Source of the DNA: Oceanicaulis sp.
GTDB taxonomy: Bacteria; Pseudomonadota; Alphaproteobacteria; Caulobacterales; Maricaulaceae
Length of the DNA stretch: 42,808 bases
NCBI GenBank assembly: GCA_020832735.1
Contig: JAFIEB010000117.1
Location: 1-42,808, forward strand
Reading direction: 5' to 3'
The notes below the pieces were generated by a model. The model was not told the DNA's origin, did not search any database, and saw only the letters and a list, made by a program, of their open reading frames with translations. The translations under genes were made by a program, and so were the position numbers. Position 1 is the first letter of the stretch. Each line of letters opens with the position of its first letter. Positions 16,062-25,820 of this stretch are shown here, one piece after another.

Positions 16062-17123
16062 ATGAGTGATCCCGTCCGCATGCCCAGTCTTGCCGAGCTT
16101 GATGCGCGCTCGCGCGATGTGTTCCGCGAGCTGGTGGAGACGTATCTGGACACCGGCGAGCCGGTGGGCTCGCGCACACTGTCGCGCAAGGGCGCGTTTT
16201 CCCTCTCGCCAGCCTCGATCCGCAACACCATGTCTGATCTGGCTGCGGCGGGCCTCCTGACGGCGCCGCACGCCTCGGCGGGCCGGATGCCCACCCATGC
16301 GGGCTTGCGCCTGTTCGTGGACGGATTGCTGCAGATCGGGGATCTGGATTCCGACGACCGGCGCGAGATTGACGAGCGCGTGGCTTCGGCCGGCCGGCGC
16401 ACCGAGGACGTGCTGGGCGAGGCTTCGACGCTGTTGTCGGGCTTGGCGGGCGGGGCTGGGCTGGTGGCCTCCCCGGCCAGCGAGGCGCCGCTGCGCCATG
16501 TGGAATTCGTCACGCTGGCGCCTGGCGAGGTGCTCGCCGTGCTGGTCAGTGAAAACGGGACGGTGGAGAACCGGCTCATGCGCGCGCCGGTGGGCTTGCC
16601 CCCGGCGGCGCTGATCGAGGCGGGCAATTACCTGTCCTCGCGCCTGCGCGGGCGCACGCTGGCCGAGGCGCTGGCCGAGATCCAGGCCGAGATAGCCGAT
16701 CGCCGCGCCCAGCTGGACGAAGCGGCCTCCGCGCTGGTCGAGCAAGGCGTGGCGGACTGGTCCGGCCCGGAGACGCGCCAGCTGATCGTACGCGGTCAGG
16801 CGCGCCTGCTGGAATCGGTGGGGGCGGCCGAGGATCTCGAGCGCATCCGCATGCTGTTTGAAGACATCGAGCGCAAGGAGGGCCTGCTGGCGCTCCTGGA
16901 CGAGGCGCGCAGCGGCCAGGGCGTGCGCCTGTTCATCGGCTCGGAGAACCCCTTGTTTTCGCTGTCGGGTTCCAGCGTGATCGTGGCGCCCTACCGCAAT
17001 CGCGACAACCGCATCATCGGCGCCATTGGCGTGATCGGGCCGACCCGCCTGAATTATGCGCGCGTCATTCCGCTGGTTGATTATACCGCCCGCGTCGTGG
17101 GCCGGCTGCTCGGCGCGCGCTGA
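16062..17123 (+). CDS. hrcA: Heat-inducible transcription repressor HrcA
   Basis: 353 residues. An N-terminal winged helix (about 5-80: [30 protein letters not shown], then [12 protein letters not shown] and [18 protein letters not shown]) is followed by a GAF-like domain and the typical end [38 protein letters not shown]. HrcA binds the CIRCE inverted repeat and represses chaperone operons, with GroEL modulating its activity. No CIRCE element (TTAGCACTC-N9-GAGTGCTAA) was found before hrcA, grpE, dnaK or dnaJ here, so its target is presumably elsewhere, most likely groESL. grpE follows after 47 bp. Confidence 0.97.
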   Translation: MSDPVRMPSLAELDARSRDVFRELVETYLDTGEPVGSRTLSRKGAFSLSPASIRNTMSDLAAAGLLTAPHASAGRMPTHAGLRLFVDGLLQIGDLDSDDRREIDERVASAGRRTEDVLGEASTLLSGLAGGAGLVASPASEAPLRHVEFVTLAPGEVLAVLVSENGTVENRLMRAPVGLPPAALIEAGNYLSSRLRGRTLAEALAEIQAEIADRRAQLDEAASALVEQGVADWSGPETRQLIVRGQARLLESVGAAEDLERIRMLFEDIERKEGLLALLDEARSGQGVRLFIGSENPLFSLSGSSVIVAPYRNRDNRIIGAIGVIGPTRLNYARVIPLVDYTARVVGRLLGAR

Positions 17124-17170
17124 GGCCCGCCCCTTGACCTCCCTGCTTCCTGACATGAAGACCTGATCCC

Positions 17171-17863
17171 ATGACCCAGACCGATCCCAATATGAATGAT
17201 GACAGCGAACGCCCCGAAGAGAACGGGGCCGGCGGCGCCCAGTCCCATGAGGATGATGTCACTGAAGCGGCCCAGGCTGAGGATGCGCCCGATCCTGAAG
17301 CCGTGATCGAAGGCCTGCGCGACCAGCTCTTGCGGGCGCTGGCCGAGGCGGATAACGCCCGCAAGCGCGCCCAGCGCGATGTGAAGGATGCGCGCGACTA
17401 CGCCGTCACCGGCTTTGCGCGCGACATGCTGGACGTGGCCGACAATCTGTCCCGCGCCCTGGGCGCGGTGAGCGAGGAGGCGCGCGCCTCGGCCGGACCG
17501 GCGCTGATGACATTGCTGGAAGGCGTGGAGCTGACCGAGCGGCGGCTGACCAGCACGCTGGAGCGTCACGGCGTGCGCAAGGTGGAGCCCGCGCCGGGCG
17601 ATCCGCTCGATCCCAACCGGCACCAGGCCGCCGCCACGGCGCCCGCGCCCCATCCCAAGGGCGCCATCGCCCATGTCATGCAGCCGGGCTATGTGATCGG
17701 GGAGCGAACTTTACGCGCCGCCATGGTGGTGGTCAGCGCCGGGCCTGCGCAGGGCGCGCCGGACGCTGGCGCCGAATCAGGCGCTGGCGAGGCGCCGGCT
17801 GATCCGGCGGCGGAGCCGGAGCGCCGCGAGCGCCCGGGCGGCGGGGTCGATGTGAGCGCCTGA
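17171..17863 (+). CDS. grpE: Nucleotide exchange factor GrpE
   Basis: 230 residues. An acidic N-terminal tail is followed by the long helix LRDQLLRALAEADNARKRAQRDVKDARDYA and the four-helix region, then the beta domain with the HGVRKVEPAPGDPLDPNRHQA motif and VMQPGYVIGERTLRAAMVVVS. GrpE releases ADP from DnaK. An Ala/Pro/Glu-rich C-terminal extension of about 35 residues (from roughly residue 193) is beyond the usual end and is probably disordered. It is transcribed with hrcA and terminates at the hairpin just downstream. Confidence 0.97.
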   Translation: MTQTDPNMNDDSERPEENGAGGAQSHEDDVTEAAQAEDAPDPEAVIEGLRDQLLRALAEADNARKRAQRDVKDARDYAVTGFARDMLDVADNLSRALGAVSEEARASAGPALMTLLEGVELTERRLTSTLERHGVRKVEPAPGDPLDPNRHQAAATAPAPHPKGAIAHVMQPGYVIGERTLRAAMVVVSAGPAQGAPDAGAESGAGEAPADPAAEPERRERPGGGVDVSA

Positions 17864-17884
17864 AGGCGCCAAGCTGAATGCAAA

Positions 17885-17910
17885 CAGGGCGGCCCGTGAG
17901 GGCCGCCCTG
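17885..17910. terminator. Strong GC hairpin after grpE
   Basis: CAGGGCGGCCC (17885-17895) and GGGCCGCCCTG (17900-17910) form a perfect 11-bp stem with a GTGA loop. It lies between the stop of grpE and the end of the convergent lipoprotein gene. On the minus strand the stem is followed by TTTG; on the plus strand there is no T-run. Probably works for both genes. Confidence 0.75.
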
Positions 17911-17939
17911 ACTGCGTCGCGGGGGAGAAAAGCTTCGTC

Positions 17940-18311
17940 CTAGCGGCGGCGCGGCGCGGTGCGCGGCTCGCCGTTCTGCCAGAAGGTCGCGCCTGTGTCG
18001 TAGTCCTCGTACCAGTAGCGGCCCGAGTACTGGTCGTAATACAGCTCGGAATGGCGCGCATTGTTCGGGTTGTGGCGGCAGCCGCCCGCACGGTGGCAGG
18101 CGATGGCTGCGCCGGCGACTGCGCCGCCCACGGCGCCGATAATGGCGCCGGTGCGGGCGTCGCCGCTGCCGGTGTTATTGCCGATGATGGCGCCGCCGAC
18201 AGCGCCGATGGCTGCGCCAGTGGCCGCGCCGCCGACTGCAGGCGAAGTGGTGGCGCAGGCGCTCAGAAGCAGGGGAGAGGCGGCGGCGGCGATGAGAAGC
18301 TTGCGGATCAT
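17940..18311 (-). CDS. Glycine-zipper lipoprotein
   Basis: 123 residues. The signal peptide ends in the lipobox LSAC with Cys19. Residues about 27-70 hold a double glycine zipper (GGAATGAAIGAVGGAIIG, then ARTGAIIGAVGGAVAGAAI), a pattern of Gly-x3-Gly repeats found in small outer-membrane-associated proteins such as the SlyB/OmpA-like group. The C-terminal part is rich in Tyr, Asp and Arg (ELYYDQYSGRYWYEDYDTGATFW). A structural envelope role is suggested by the class; the exact function is unknown. The ATG at 18311 has AGAAGGG upstream, and the frame continuing to 18377 lacks conservation. Confidence 0.85.
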   Translation of the reverse strand: MIRKLLIAAAASPLLLSACATTSPAVGGAATGAAIGAVGGAIIGNNTGSGDARTGAIIGAVGGAVAGAAIACHRAGGCRHNPNNARHSELYYDQYSGRYWYEDYDTGATFWQNGEPRTAPRRR

Positions 18312-18431
18312 GGCGGAGAGCCCTTCTGTTGATCTGAAATTCTGTTGGACCAGACGAGTCCGGCCCATGAGACACACTATATCACGCCAAAGGCTGAATT
18401 GAGGCTGAACGCCGCCGGTTCCATGAAAATA

Positions 18432-19067
18432 CTAGCGCACCCGGCGCAGGGTGAGATTGATCCGGCCCGGCCGCCAGGCGGCAGGCAGCAGCGACGAAGT
18501 CCCGGGATAGATGCGGTCCACGCCGTGATGGCAGCGCCGGGACGCTCCGGCGAGCACCACTACATCGCCCGAGCTCAGCACGAGGGACCCGGTGGGATCA
18601 TTGCGGCGCGGCCCTCCGATCCGGAACCGGGCCCGGTCGCCCAGGCTCACCGACACCACCGGCGCGTCGCGGGCGTCCTCATCGGCGTCCACATGCAGGC
18701 CCAGGCGGCTGTCTGCGCCATAGATATTCACTAGACAGGCCTGGGGCGGCTGCGGCCAGCCCGAGACCGCATCCCACAACGTCAGCAGCGCCTCCGGCAG
18801 GGGCGGCCAGGGCCGGCCCGTGACCGGATGGACCGGTTCATAGCGATAGCCGTCCCGGTCGCTGATCCAGCCCAGCGGGCCGAGATTGCTCATGGTCACG
18901 CTCAGGGGCGCGCCGGTGCGCGGCATGGACGGGCGGTAGGGCGGCGCATCGGCGAGGGCGGCGATCACGGCGCCGGCCAGAGCGCGCTGGTCAGCCGGAC
19001 TGAAATAGCCCGGCATGAGGCGGAATCCTTCCGGCGCAGAAAACCTGCCTGGCGCCGCCTGCGCCAT
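18432..19067 (-). CDS. AlkB-like 2-oxoglutarate/Fe(II)-dependent dioxygenase
   Basis: 211 residues, the size of E. coli AlkB. The iron ligands are His125 and Asp127 (LGLHVDADE) and His181 in CHHGVDR. Arg202 and Arg208 in GRINLTLRR are the 2-oxoglutarate-binding and active-site arginines. The VNIYGADSRLGLH run is also diagnostic of AlkB. The enzyme oxidatively removes methyl groups from 1-methyladenine and 3-methylcytosine in DNA or RNA. It begins four bases after the lipoprotein gene at 19072 ends, so the two are translated from one transcript. No LexA-type box was seen upstream of the pair. It complements the O6-methylguanine enzyme 8 kb away. Confidence 0.92.
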   Translation of the reverse strand: MAQAAPGRFSAPEGFRLMPGYFSPADQRALAGAVIAALADAPPYRPSMPRTGAPLSVTMSNLGPLGWISDRDGYRYEPVHPVTGRPWPPLPEALLTLWDAVSGWPQPPQACLVNIYGADSRLGLHVDADEDARDAPVVSVSLGDRARFRIGGPRRNDPTGSLVLSSGDVVVLAGASRRCHHGVDRIYPGTSSLLPAAWRPGRINLTLRRVR

Positions 19068-19071
19068 GGCG

Positions 19072-19731
19072 TTAGCGGTCGTGGCCGATGCCGGAGAGCG
19101 CCTGCCTGCCCTGTGACAGGTGCGCGTGCAAGGCGCTGGGATCCGGGCATTGCATGACCGCGCCGGACGGCAGCATCACGTTCAGGTTCTCGTACAGGAC
19201 GCGCGCGCGCTCGGCGGTCAGCCATTCGGGCGGCGCTGCGGGATCGAGCGCGCCGGCCCAGCGTGTCAGCGCCAACGCGTGGCGCTGCTCGGGGCGCTCC
19301 AGGCAACCCTGTGTCAGCGCGGACAGATCCGGGTCCGGCGCGGCCTCGTCCAGCATGATCACCAGAACCTCCATCTCGGCGGAGGCCCGGCCCAGACCAT
19401 TAATAAAGATCGCGGCCGCCCAGCCGTCCTCCATGCCTGGCGCGCGGGCGCGCACCAGCGTGGAGTCGGCGTGAACGCCTCCCGGGGCCAGCAGGCGGCG
19501 GCGCTCGCCCATGCGCGCCTCCAGCGTGAAGGCGCCGTCCGGTCCGGTGCGCACCGTCTCGGGATCGTCCAGCGCAGGATAGCTCACCAGAGCTCCGGCG
19601 ACGGGCGCGCCGCCGGCTGTGATCACCATCCCGGCGCTGTCGGGCGCCAGGAGGTAGTCTCTCTGGTTGAGGCAGCCGGCCAGCACGAACGCCGCCAGCA
19701 CGCCTGTCAGTGCAGGCCAGATCCTGATCAT
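19072..19731 (-). CDS. Lipoprotein with a carboxypeptidase-regulatory-like domain, function unknown
   Basis: 219 residues. The lipobox LAGC places Cys20 as the lipidated residue. Residues about 35-75 (GMVITAGGAPVAGALVSYPALDDPETVRTGPDGAFTLEAR) read like a carboxypeptidase-regulatory-like or transthyretin-like beta fold, which carries carbohydrate- or protein-binding surfaces. The C-terminal half has paired cysteines (QGCLERPEQ and MQCPDPS). The ATG at 19731 has GGGGAG upstream. It is the first gene of a pair with the AlkB-like gene, which is an odd functional pairing. I cannot assign a role. Confidence 0.72.
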   Translation of the reverse strand: MIRIWPALTGVLAAFVLAGCLNQRDYLLAPDSAGMVITAGGAPVAGALVSYPALDDPETVRTGPDGAFTLEARMGERRRLLAPGGVHADSTLVRARAPGMEDGWAAAIFINGLGRASAEMEVLVIMLDEAAPDPDLSALTQGCLERPEQRHALALTRWAGALDPAAPPEWLTAERARVLYENLNVMLPSGAVMQCPDPSALHAHLSQGRQALSGIGHDR

Positions 19732-19852
19732 GATCCATCTCCCCGGTTGCCAGGTCAGGGTCGCGCCGCCGGGACCGGGTGTCAATTGCGCGGCCGGACC
19801 TTCGCCGCCGGCCGGCTTGCCCCGCGCGACCGGCCGGAATTAGGGTGGCGCC

Positions 19853-20206
19853 ATGGTCCTGTTCGCGATCCAGCTGGCGCATTTCATCATCTATATTGCG
19901 GCCATGGCCATGCTGGCGGGCATGGCGGCCTATGCGCTGACCGGCCGTCTGGAGCGCTTCATGCCGGTGTGTCTCGGTTCCCTGCTGGTCATCCTGGCGG
20001 GTTATCTCGCCAATTCCAATCAGTGCATCCTGCAAACCTGGGCGCGCAGCCTGACCGGCGTGGAGGAGGGCTGGGCGCGCGATATTGTGTTCCTGCCGGA
20101 GATCGTGGCTGTGAACACCATGCGCGTGTGCATCCCGGTCTTCATGATCGCTGCAGCAGGCGTGACCGCGCGCTGGCTTGTGACTCGGCGGCGCATGATT
20201 TCCTGA
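19853..20206 (+). CDS. Small four-helix membrane protein of unknown function
   Basis: 117 residues with hydrophobic segments at about 4-27, 36-52, 78-93 and 93-110. Cys and Asn residues occur in YLANSNQCILQTWAR, between the second and third helices. There is no signal for secretion beyond the helices. It lies between the divergent lipoprotein/AlkB unit (121-bp gap) and dnaK (191-bp gap). No family is recognised. Confidence 0.6.
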   Translation: MVLFAIQLAHFIIYIAAMAMLAGMAAYALTGRLERFMPVCLGSLLVILAGYLANSNQCILQTWARSLTGVEEGWARDIVFLPEIVAVNTMRVCIPVFMIAAAGVTARWLVTRRRMIS

Positions 20207-20212
20207 TGCGCC

Positions 20213-20239
20213 CTTGCGCCGCGCCGCGCGTGTTCCTAA
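20213..20239 (+). promoter_or_regulatory. Possible heat-shock (sigma-32) promoter of dnaK
   Basis: CTTG (20213-20216) and CCTAAAT (20233-20239) lie 16 bases apart, close to the alphaproteobacterial sigma-32 pattern CTTG-N17/18-CYTATnT, with one mismatch in the -10. No CIRCE element is present in the dnaK leader. A perfect palindrome CACAGCTGTG (20265-20274) follows; its meaning is unknown. Confidence 0.3.
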
Positions 20240-20397
20240 ATCGCCGCATGACGCGCGTGGGTATCACACAGCTGTGACCGCCCCCGCTCAGACCATAAAC
20301 GCGAGCCTAACCGGGGGGCGGCTCCCGGCCGGTCGAGGGCGCTTCGGGCCCTTGCAGACGGCCCCGCCCCGCCGAACAAACAGGAGAGACGCACGCG

Positions 20398-22326
<1,929 letters not shown>

Positions 22327-22344
22327 GCGCGAGGGCTACGATTT

Positions 22345-22381
22345 GGGCCCCCAGCCCTGAAGCCGGGCCGGGGGTCCTTTT
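22345..22381 (+). terminator. Rho-independent terminator after dnaK
   Basis: GGGCCCCC (22345-22352) pairs with GGGGGTCC (22370-22377), with one G-U pair in RNA; an inner GCCC/GGGC pairing shortens the loop. TTTT (22378-22381) follows immediately. Confidence 0.82.
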
Positions 22382-22412
22382 CCGCTCATTCGGACCCACA
22401 AAGGGAAATGCC

Positions 22413-22850
22413 ATGGCTGCGCACGGCTACATGGATGTGCTGGAGGAAATCGTCGCAATCGCAGAACGAATGGCGGGTCCAGCTCCGTCTTGGCCGGATA
22501 AAGTTCTATCTAAAACCAGCAATCCGATTAAGCCAATTGAGGGCTTTCCAAAGGAACGTCCGCTACCTAATAGAAACAAGCGCAAGAAGCTTACTCGTCG
22601 CGAGGGCGCATCACTTGTTTATGCACTAAGAGCACAAGGTCTTAGTGCGGACTATTATGTTGCATTTGATCGTGAATTCATTTTGGGCGACAGGGTCCGC
22701 AGGGTCATTATTGAGAATGGCGTTCTTGGAGATTGGTTGCGGCTTGGCATGGTCGCTCATGACCCAGATGGCCATGAGGATCGCTTTATTCTTACAGGAC
22801 TCGGATTCCGTGAATTGTCCGATCATTTTCCAGGTGACGTTCTATCATGA
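22413..22850 (+). CDS. Low-G+C orphan protein between dnaK and dnaJ
   Basis: 145 residues, family not recognised. The N-terminal 20 residues look helical ([16 protein letters not shown]), then comes a Pro/Lys-rich linker with a basic patch [16 protein letters not shown] (about 54-69), then a more compact domain with [33 protein letters not shown] and [18 protein letters not shown]. By hand count bases 22501-22740 are 46% G+C, against roughly 65% in dnaK, and codons such as TTA, AAA, ATT and CTT are frequent, suggesting recent acquisition. AAGGGAAATG precedes the ATG at 22413. The stop overlaps the dnaJ start (ATGA), so dnaJ translation is coupled to this gene. The dnaK terminator lies just upstream. 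Confidence 0.75.
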   Translation: MAAHGYMDVLEEIVAIAERMAGPAPSWPDKVLSKTSNPIKPIEGFPKERPLPNRNKRKKLTRREGASLVYALRAQGLSADYYVAFDREFILGDRVRRVIIENGVLGDWLRLGMVAHDPDGHEDRFILTGLGFRELSDHFPGDVLS

Positions 22851-24031
22851 GCAAGCGTGATTATTACGAGGTTCTGGGCGTGGCCCGCGACGCGGATGCG
22901 AAGGCGATCAAGAGCGCCTATCGCCGGCTCGCGATGAAGCACCACCCTGATCAGAACCCGGACAATCCCGAGGCCGAGGCGAAGTTCAAGGAGGTCGGCG
23001 AGGCCTATGCGGTCCTGTCTGACGCCGACAAGCGCGCCGCCTATGACCGCATGGGCCATGCCGCCTTCCAGAATGGCGGCGGCGGGCGCGGGCCGTTCGG
23101 CGCGGGCGGCGGCGCGTCCGCAGCCGATTTCGCCGACATCTTCGAGCAGGTGTTCGGCGACGCCTTCGGCATGGGCCGGCGCGGCGGCGCCCGGCGCAGC
23201 GGTCCGGCGCGCGGCTCGGACCTGCGCTATGACATGGAAATCACGCTCGAAGAGGCGTTCAGGGGCAAGGACACAGTGATCCGCGTGCCCACCACCGTGA
23301 CCTGCGAGCGCTGCGACGGCTCGGGCGCCGAACCTGGCACCGGGGTCACCACCTGCGAGACCTGCGCCGGCACGGGCCGCATCAGGCGCACCCAGGGCTT
23401 CTTCACCATGGAGCAGACCTGCCCGACCTGCGGCGGGCGCGGCGCCTATGTGGAATCGCCCTGCCGCTCCTGCGACGGAACGGGGCGGGTGCGCCAGATG
23501 CGCGAGCTGCGCGTGCAGGTCCCGGCGGGCGTCGAGGACGGCATGCGCATCCGCCTGTCCGGCGAGGGCGAGGCGGGCGCCCATGGCGGCCCGCGCGGCG
23601 ATCTCTACATATTCATCTCGGTGCGCCCGCACGATATTTACGAGCGCGACGGGCCCAATCTCTACTGCCGCGCGGCGGTGCCCATGGTCACGGCGGCGCT
23701 GGGCGGGAGCATTGATGCGCCCACCATTGACGGCGGCAAGGTGCAGATCAAAATTCCTGACGGCGCCCAGACCGGCGAACGCATGCGCCTGAAGCAAAAG
23801 GGCATGGTGCGCCTCAATGGCGGCGGCGCCCGCGGCGACATGTATGTGGAGCTGTTTGTGGAGACCCCGCGCAAGCTCACCGAGCGCCAGAAGGAGATAT
23901 TGCGCGAGTTCTGCGAGATCTCCGGCGAAGGCTGCAATCCCGAAAGCGACGGCTTCCTGCGCAAGGTGCGCCGCTTCTGGGACGAGGTGCGCGGCGACGA
24001 CCATCCCGACGGTCCAAGACCCGGGGCGTGA
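22847..24031 (+). CDS. dnaJ: Co-chaperone DnaJ (Hsp40)
   Basis: 394 residues. The J domain (about 1-70) has the HPD motif in [12 protein letters not shown]; a Gly/Phe-rich linker follows to about residue 125; four zinc-binding CxxCxGxG repeats ([32 protein letters not shown]) mark the type I class; two beta-barrel substrate-binding subdomains and the dimer region complete it. DnaJ delivers unfolded proteins and stimulates the DnaK ATPase. The start ATG at 22847 overlaps the stop of the low-G+C orphan by four bases. In most alphaproteobacteria dnaJ follows dnaK directly, so the intervening gene is an insertion in that order. Confidence 0.98.
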   Translation: MSKRDYYEVLGVARDADAKAIKSAYRRLAMKHHPDQNPDNPEAEAKFKEVGEAYAVLSDADKRAAYDRMGHAAFQNGGGGRGPFGAGGGASAADFADIFEQVFGDAFGMGRRGGARRSGPARGSDLRYDMEITLEEAFRGKDTVIRVPTTVTCERCDGSGAEPGTGVTTCETCAGTGRIRRTQGFFTMEQTCPTCGGRGAYVESPCRSCDGTGRVRQMRELRVQVPAGVEDGMRIRLSGEGEAGAHGGPRGDLYIFISVRPHDIYERDGPNLYCRAAVPMVTAALGGSIDAPTIDGGKVQIKIPDGAQTGERMRLKQKGMVRLNGGGARGDMYVELFVETPRKLTERQKEILREFCEISGEGCNPESDGFLRKVRRFWDEVRGDDHPDGPRPGA

Positions 24032-24089
24032 TACGCTTTCTTCACCGGATCAGGCGAGGACTTGCGCGTCTGGAAGGGTGAGGAGCGTC

Positions 24090-24911
24090 ATGTCCGACGA
24101 CACGCTGAAAATCTGCATCGCCGGGGTGTCCGGGCGCCTGGGGCGGTCCATCGCCCATGAGGTGATCCGGCGGCTCGACACCACGCTCACCGGCGCGCTG
24201 GTGAGCGCTGATTCGGTGCATCGCGGCGCCGACGCCGGAGAGATCGCCGGGACCGGGTATTTCGGGCTGGAGGCGGTGGTTTCGCTGGAGGCGGCGAGCA
24301 AGGGCGCCGATGTGATTATCGATTCCAGCATGCCTGATTTCACCGCCGCCATGGCCGGGCGCCTGGCCGCTGCGGGCGGTCCGGCGCTGGTGACCGGCGT
24401 GACCGGATTGTCAGATGAGCAACAACAGGCGGTCGAGGCCGCCGCGCGCCGCATTCCGGTGCTCCAGGCGAGCAATTTCTCCCTCGGCGTGGCGGTGATG
24501 GAGCGGCTGGTCGCCGAGGCCGCGCGGCTGTTGCCGGACGGCGAGTTTGATCTGGAGATCGTGGAGACCCATCACCGGCGCAAGGCCGACGCCCCCTCGG
24601 GCACCGCCCTGTCGTTCGGGCGCGCCGCGGCGCGCGCGCGCGGGGCGGCGCTGGAGACGCAGGCGGTCTATGCCCGCCCGCGCGCCGGCGGGACGCGCGG
24701 CGTGGGCGAGATCGGTTTCAGCGCGGTGCGCGGCGGCGGCGTGGTGGGCGAGCATGAAGCGCGCTTCCTGGCCGCCTTCGAAGAGATCGCCGTCACCCAC
24801 CGCGCCTTTGACCGCTTCATCTTCGCGCGCGGCGCAGTGACCGCCGCGCTCTGGCTCAGGGGCCGCCCGGCCGGGCTTTACACCATGCAGGACCTTCTGG
24901 GGGCGGCGTGA
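24090..24911 (+). CDS. dapB: 4-hydroxy-tetrahydrodipicolinate reductase DapB
   Basis: 273 residues. The N-terminal Rossmann motif is GVSGRLGRSI, and the catalytic/substrate motif ETHHRRKADAPSGTAL contains the key His-His, Lys and the SGTA loop. The end GLYTMQDLLG is also typical. The enzyme reduces hydroxytetrahydrodipicolinate with NAD(P)H in the lysine and diaminopimelate pathway, so it feeds peptidoglycan synthesis. GAGGAG precedes the ATG at 24090 by about six bases. The stop codon overlaps the start of the fzlA-like gene by four bases (GTGA). A dnaJ-dapB order is common in alphaproteobacteria. Confidence 0.97.
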   Translation: MSDDTLKICIAGVSGRLGRSIAHEVIRRLDTTLTGALVSADSVHRGADAGEIAGTGYFGLEAVVSLEAASKGADVIIDSSMPDFTAAMAGRLAAAGGPALVTGVTGLSDEQQQAVEAAARRIPVLQASNFSLGVAVMERLVAEAARLLPDGEFDLEIVETHHRRKADAPSGTALSFGRAAARARGAALETQAVYARPRAGGTRGVGEIGFSAVRGGGVVGEHEARFLAAFEEIAVTHRAFDRFIFARGAVTAALWLRGRPAGLYTMQDLLGAA

Positions 24912-25594
24912 CCGGCGCAGCGCGTCTGTATCATTTCCCGCTGGACCCGGCCTCGCGCCAGGCGCGTCTGGCGCTGGCGGAAAAAGGCGCGGCCTTCGAG
25001 CTCGTCATGACGCCGCCCTGGGAGCCGGGCGGCGTGCTCGGCGCGCTCAATCCCGCGGGCCTGCCGCCCGTGCTGGAGCATGAGGGCCAGGCCGGAGCGG
25101 TGCGCATATGCGGCGCGCGCCCGATTCTGGAGTATCTTGAAGAAGCCTCGCCCGAGCCGGCCCTCCTGCCCGGCGGGCCGGCCGAGCGCGCCGAGGCGGG
25201 CGGTCTGATGGACTGGTTCGACGGCAAATACGAGGCGTAGGTGAACGCCTGGCTGCTGCTCGAGAAAATCTAAAAGCGCCTGCAGGGCCTGGGCGCGCCC
25301 GATCCGGCGGCGATCCGCGCCGGACGCGACGCCCTGCGCTGGCATCTCGATTATCTGGGCGGGCTGCTGGACGCGCGCGAGGGGCTGGCCGGGCCGCGCT
25401 TCTCGCTGGCGGACATCGCGGCGGCGGCGCATCTGTCATGCGCCGATTATCTCGGCGAAGCGCCCTGGGACTCCTGCCCCCCGGCCAAGGCGTGGTATCA
25501 GCGCATCAAGTGCCGGCCGTCCTTCCGCGCCATCCTGGCCGACCGGCTGCCCGGCTTTGCGCCCGCCGACGGCTATCAGGACCTGGATTTTTGA
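24908..25594 (+). pseudogene. fzlA: Broken fzlA-like glutathione S-transferase gene with two in-frame stop codons
   Basis: The frame starting at GTG 24908 gives the thioredoxin-like N-terminal half of a GST (LYHFPLDPASRQARLALAEKG ... NPAGLPPVL ... ILEYLEE) up to codon 110, then TAG at 25238-25240 (codon 111), ten codons of recognisable sequence (VNAWLLLEKI), TAA at 25271-25273 (codon 122), and then over 100 open codons in the same frame ending at TGA 25592. The downstream part (FSLADIAAAAHLSCADYLG, KAWYQRIK, PSFRAILADRLPGF, final DLDF) matches FzlA, the FtsZ-binding GST homologue of Caulobacter. No frameshift is seen. Other drift is visible: the usual SDS-x-AI motif reads CGARPI. Most likely an inactivated copy; sequencing error cannot be excluded. 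queG as the following gene fits the fzlA neighbourhood. Confidence 0.8.
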
Positions 25595-25664
25595 GCTGTC
25601 CTGTGTCGGGCCCGGCGCGTGGCTCCGGAGGGTGGATGGATATGCAGCCTCGCCACCGTGTTTT

Positions 25665-25692
25665 CCCGGAATCCGCGCAGCGGATATCCGGG
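25665..25692. repeat. Imperfect palindrome after the broken fzlA
   Basis: CCCGGAATCCGC (25665-25676) and GCGGATATCCGGG (25680-25692) pair apart from one bulged base, around a GCA loop. No T-run follows on the plus strand. It may be one module of a dispersed intergenic palindromic repeat together with the one at 25747. Confidence 0.6.
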
Positions 25693-25746
25693 ACCTATCC
25701 CGCTACTTCTCAGCCGCCTCTAAGGCTCAGAGGATTGATGGATGGG

Positions 25747-25786
25747 TCCCGGGTCTCCCCCGGATCAGGTCCGGGGTCGCCCGGGA
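25747..25786. repeat. Two-step palindrome before queG
   Basis: TCCCGGG (25747-25753) pairs with CCCGGGA (25780-25786), and inside it CCCCGGA (25758-25764) pairs with TCCGGGG (25770-25776), leaving a 5-base loop. The CCCGGG/CCGGA core resembles dispersed intergenic repeats of alphaproteobacterial genomes; that assignment is inference. Confidence 0.65.
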
Positions 25787-25820
25787 AGGCAGGCCGTGAG
25801 CAGACCTCGATGAATTCCCT

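Noticed and set aside
20207-20397. CIRCE element for HrcA in the dnaK leader
   Set aside because: No TTAGCACTC-N9-GAGTGCTAA or near match was seen.
22408-22629. A second small frame starting at the ATG at 22408
   Set aside because: It overlaps the orphan gene at 22413 in another frame, ends early, and lacks the coupling to dnaJ.
24908-25594. Recoding (selenocysteine or programmed readthrough) in the fzlA-like gene
   Set aside because: The stops are TAG and TAA, not TGA, no hairpin was seen just downstream, and nearby motif drift fits decay better. It is kept only as a testable alternative.
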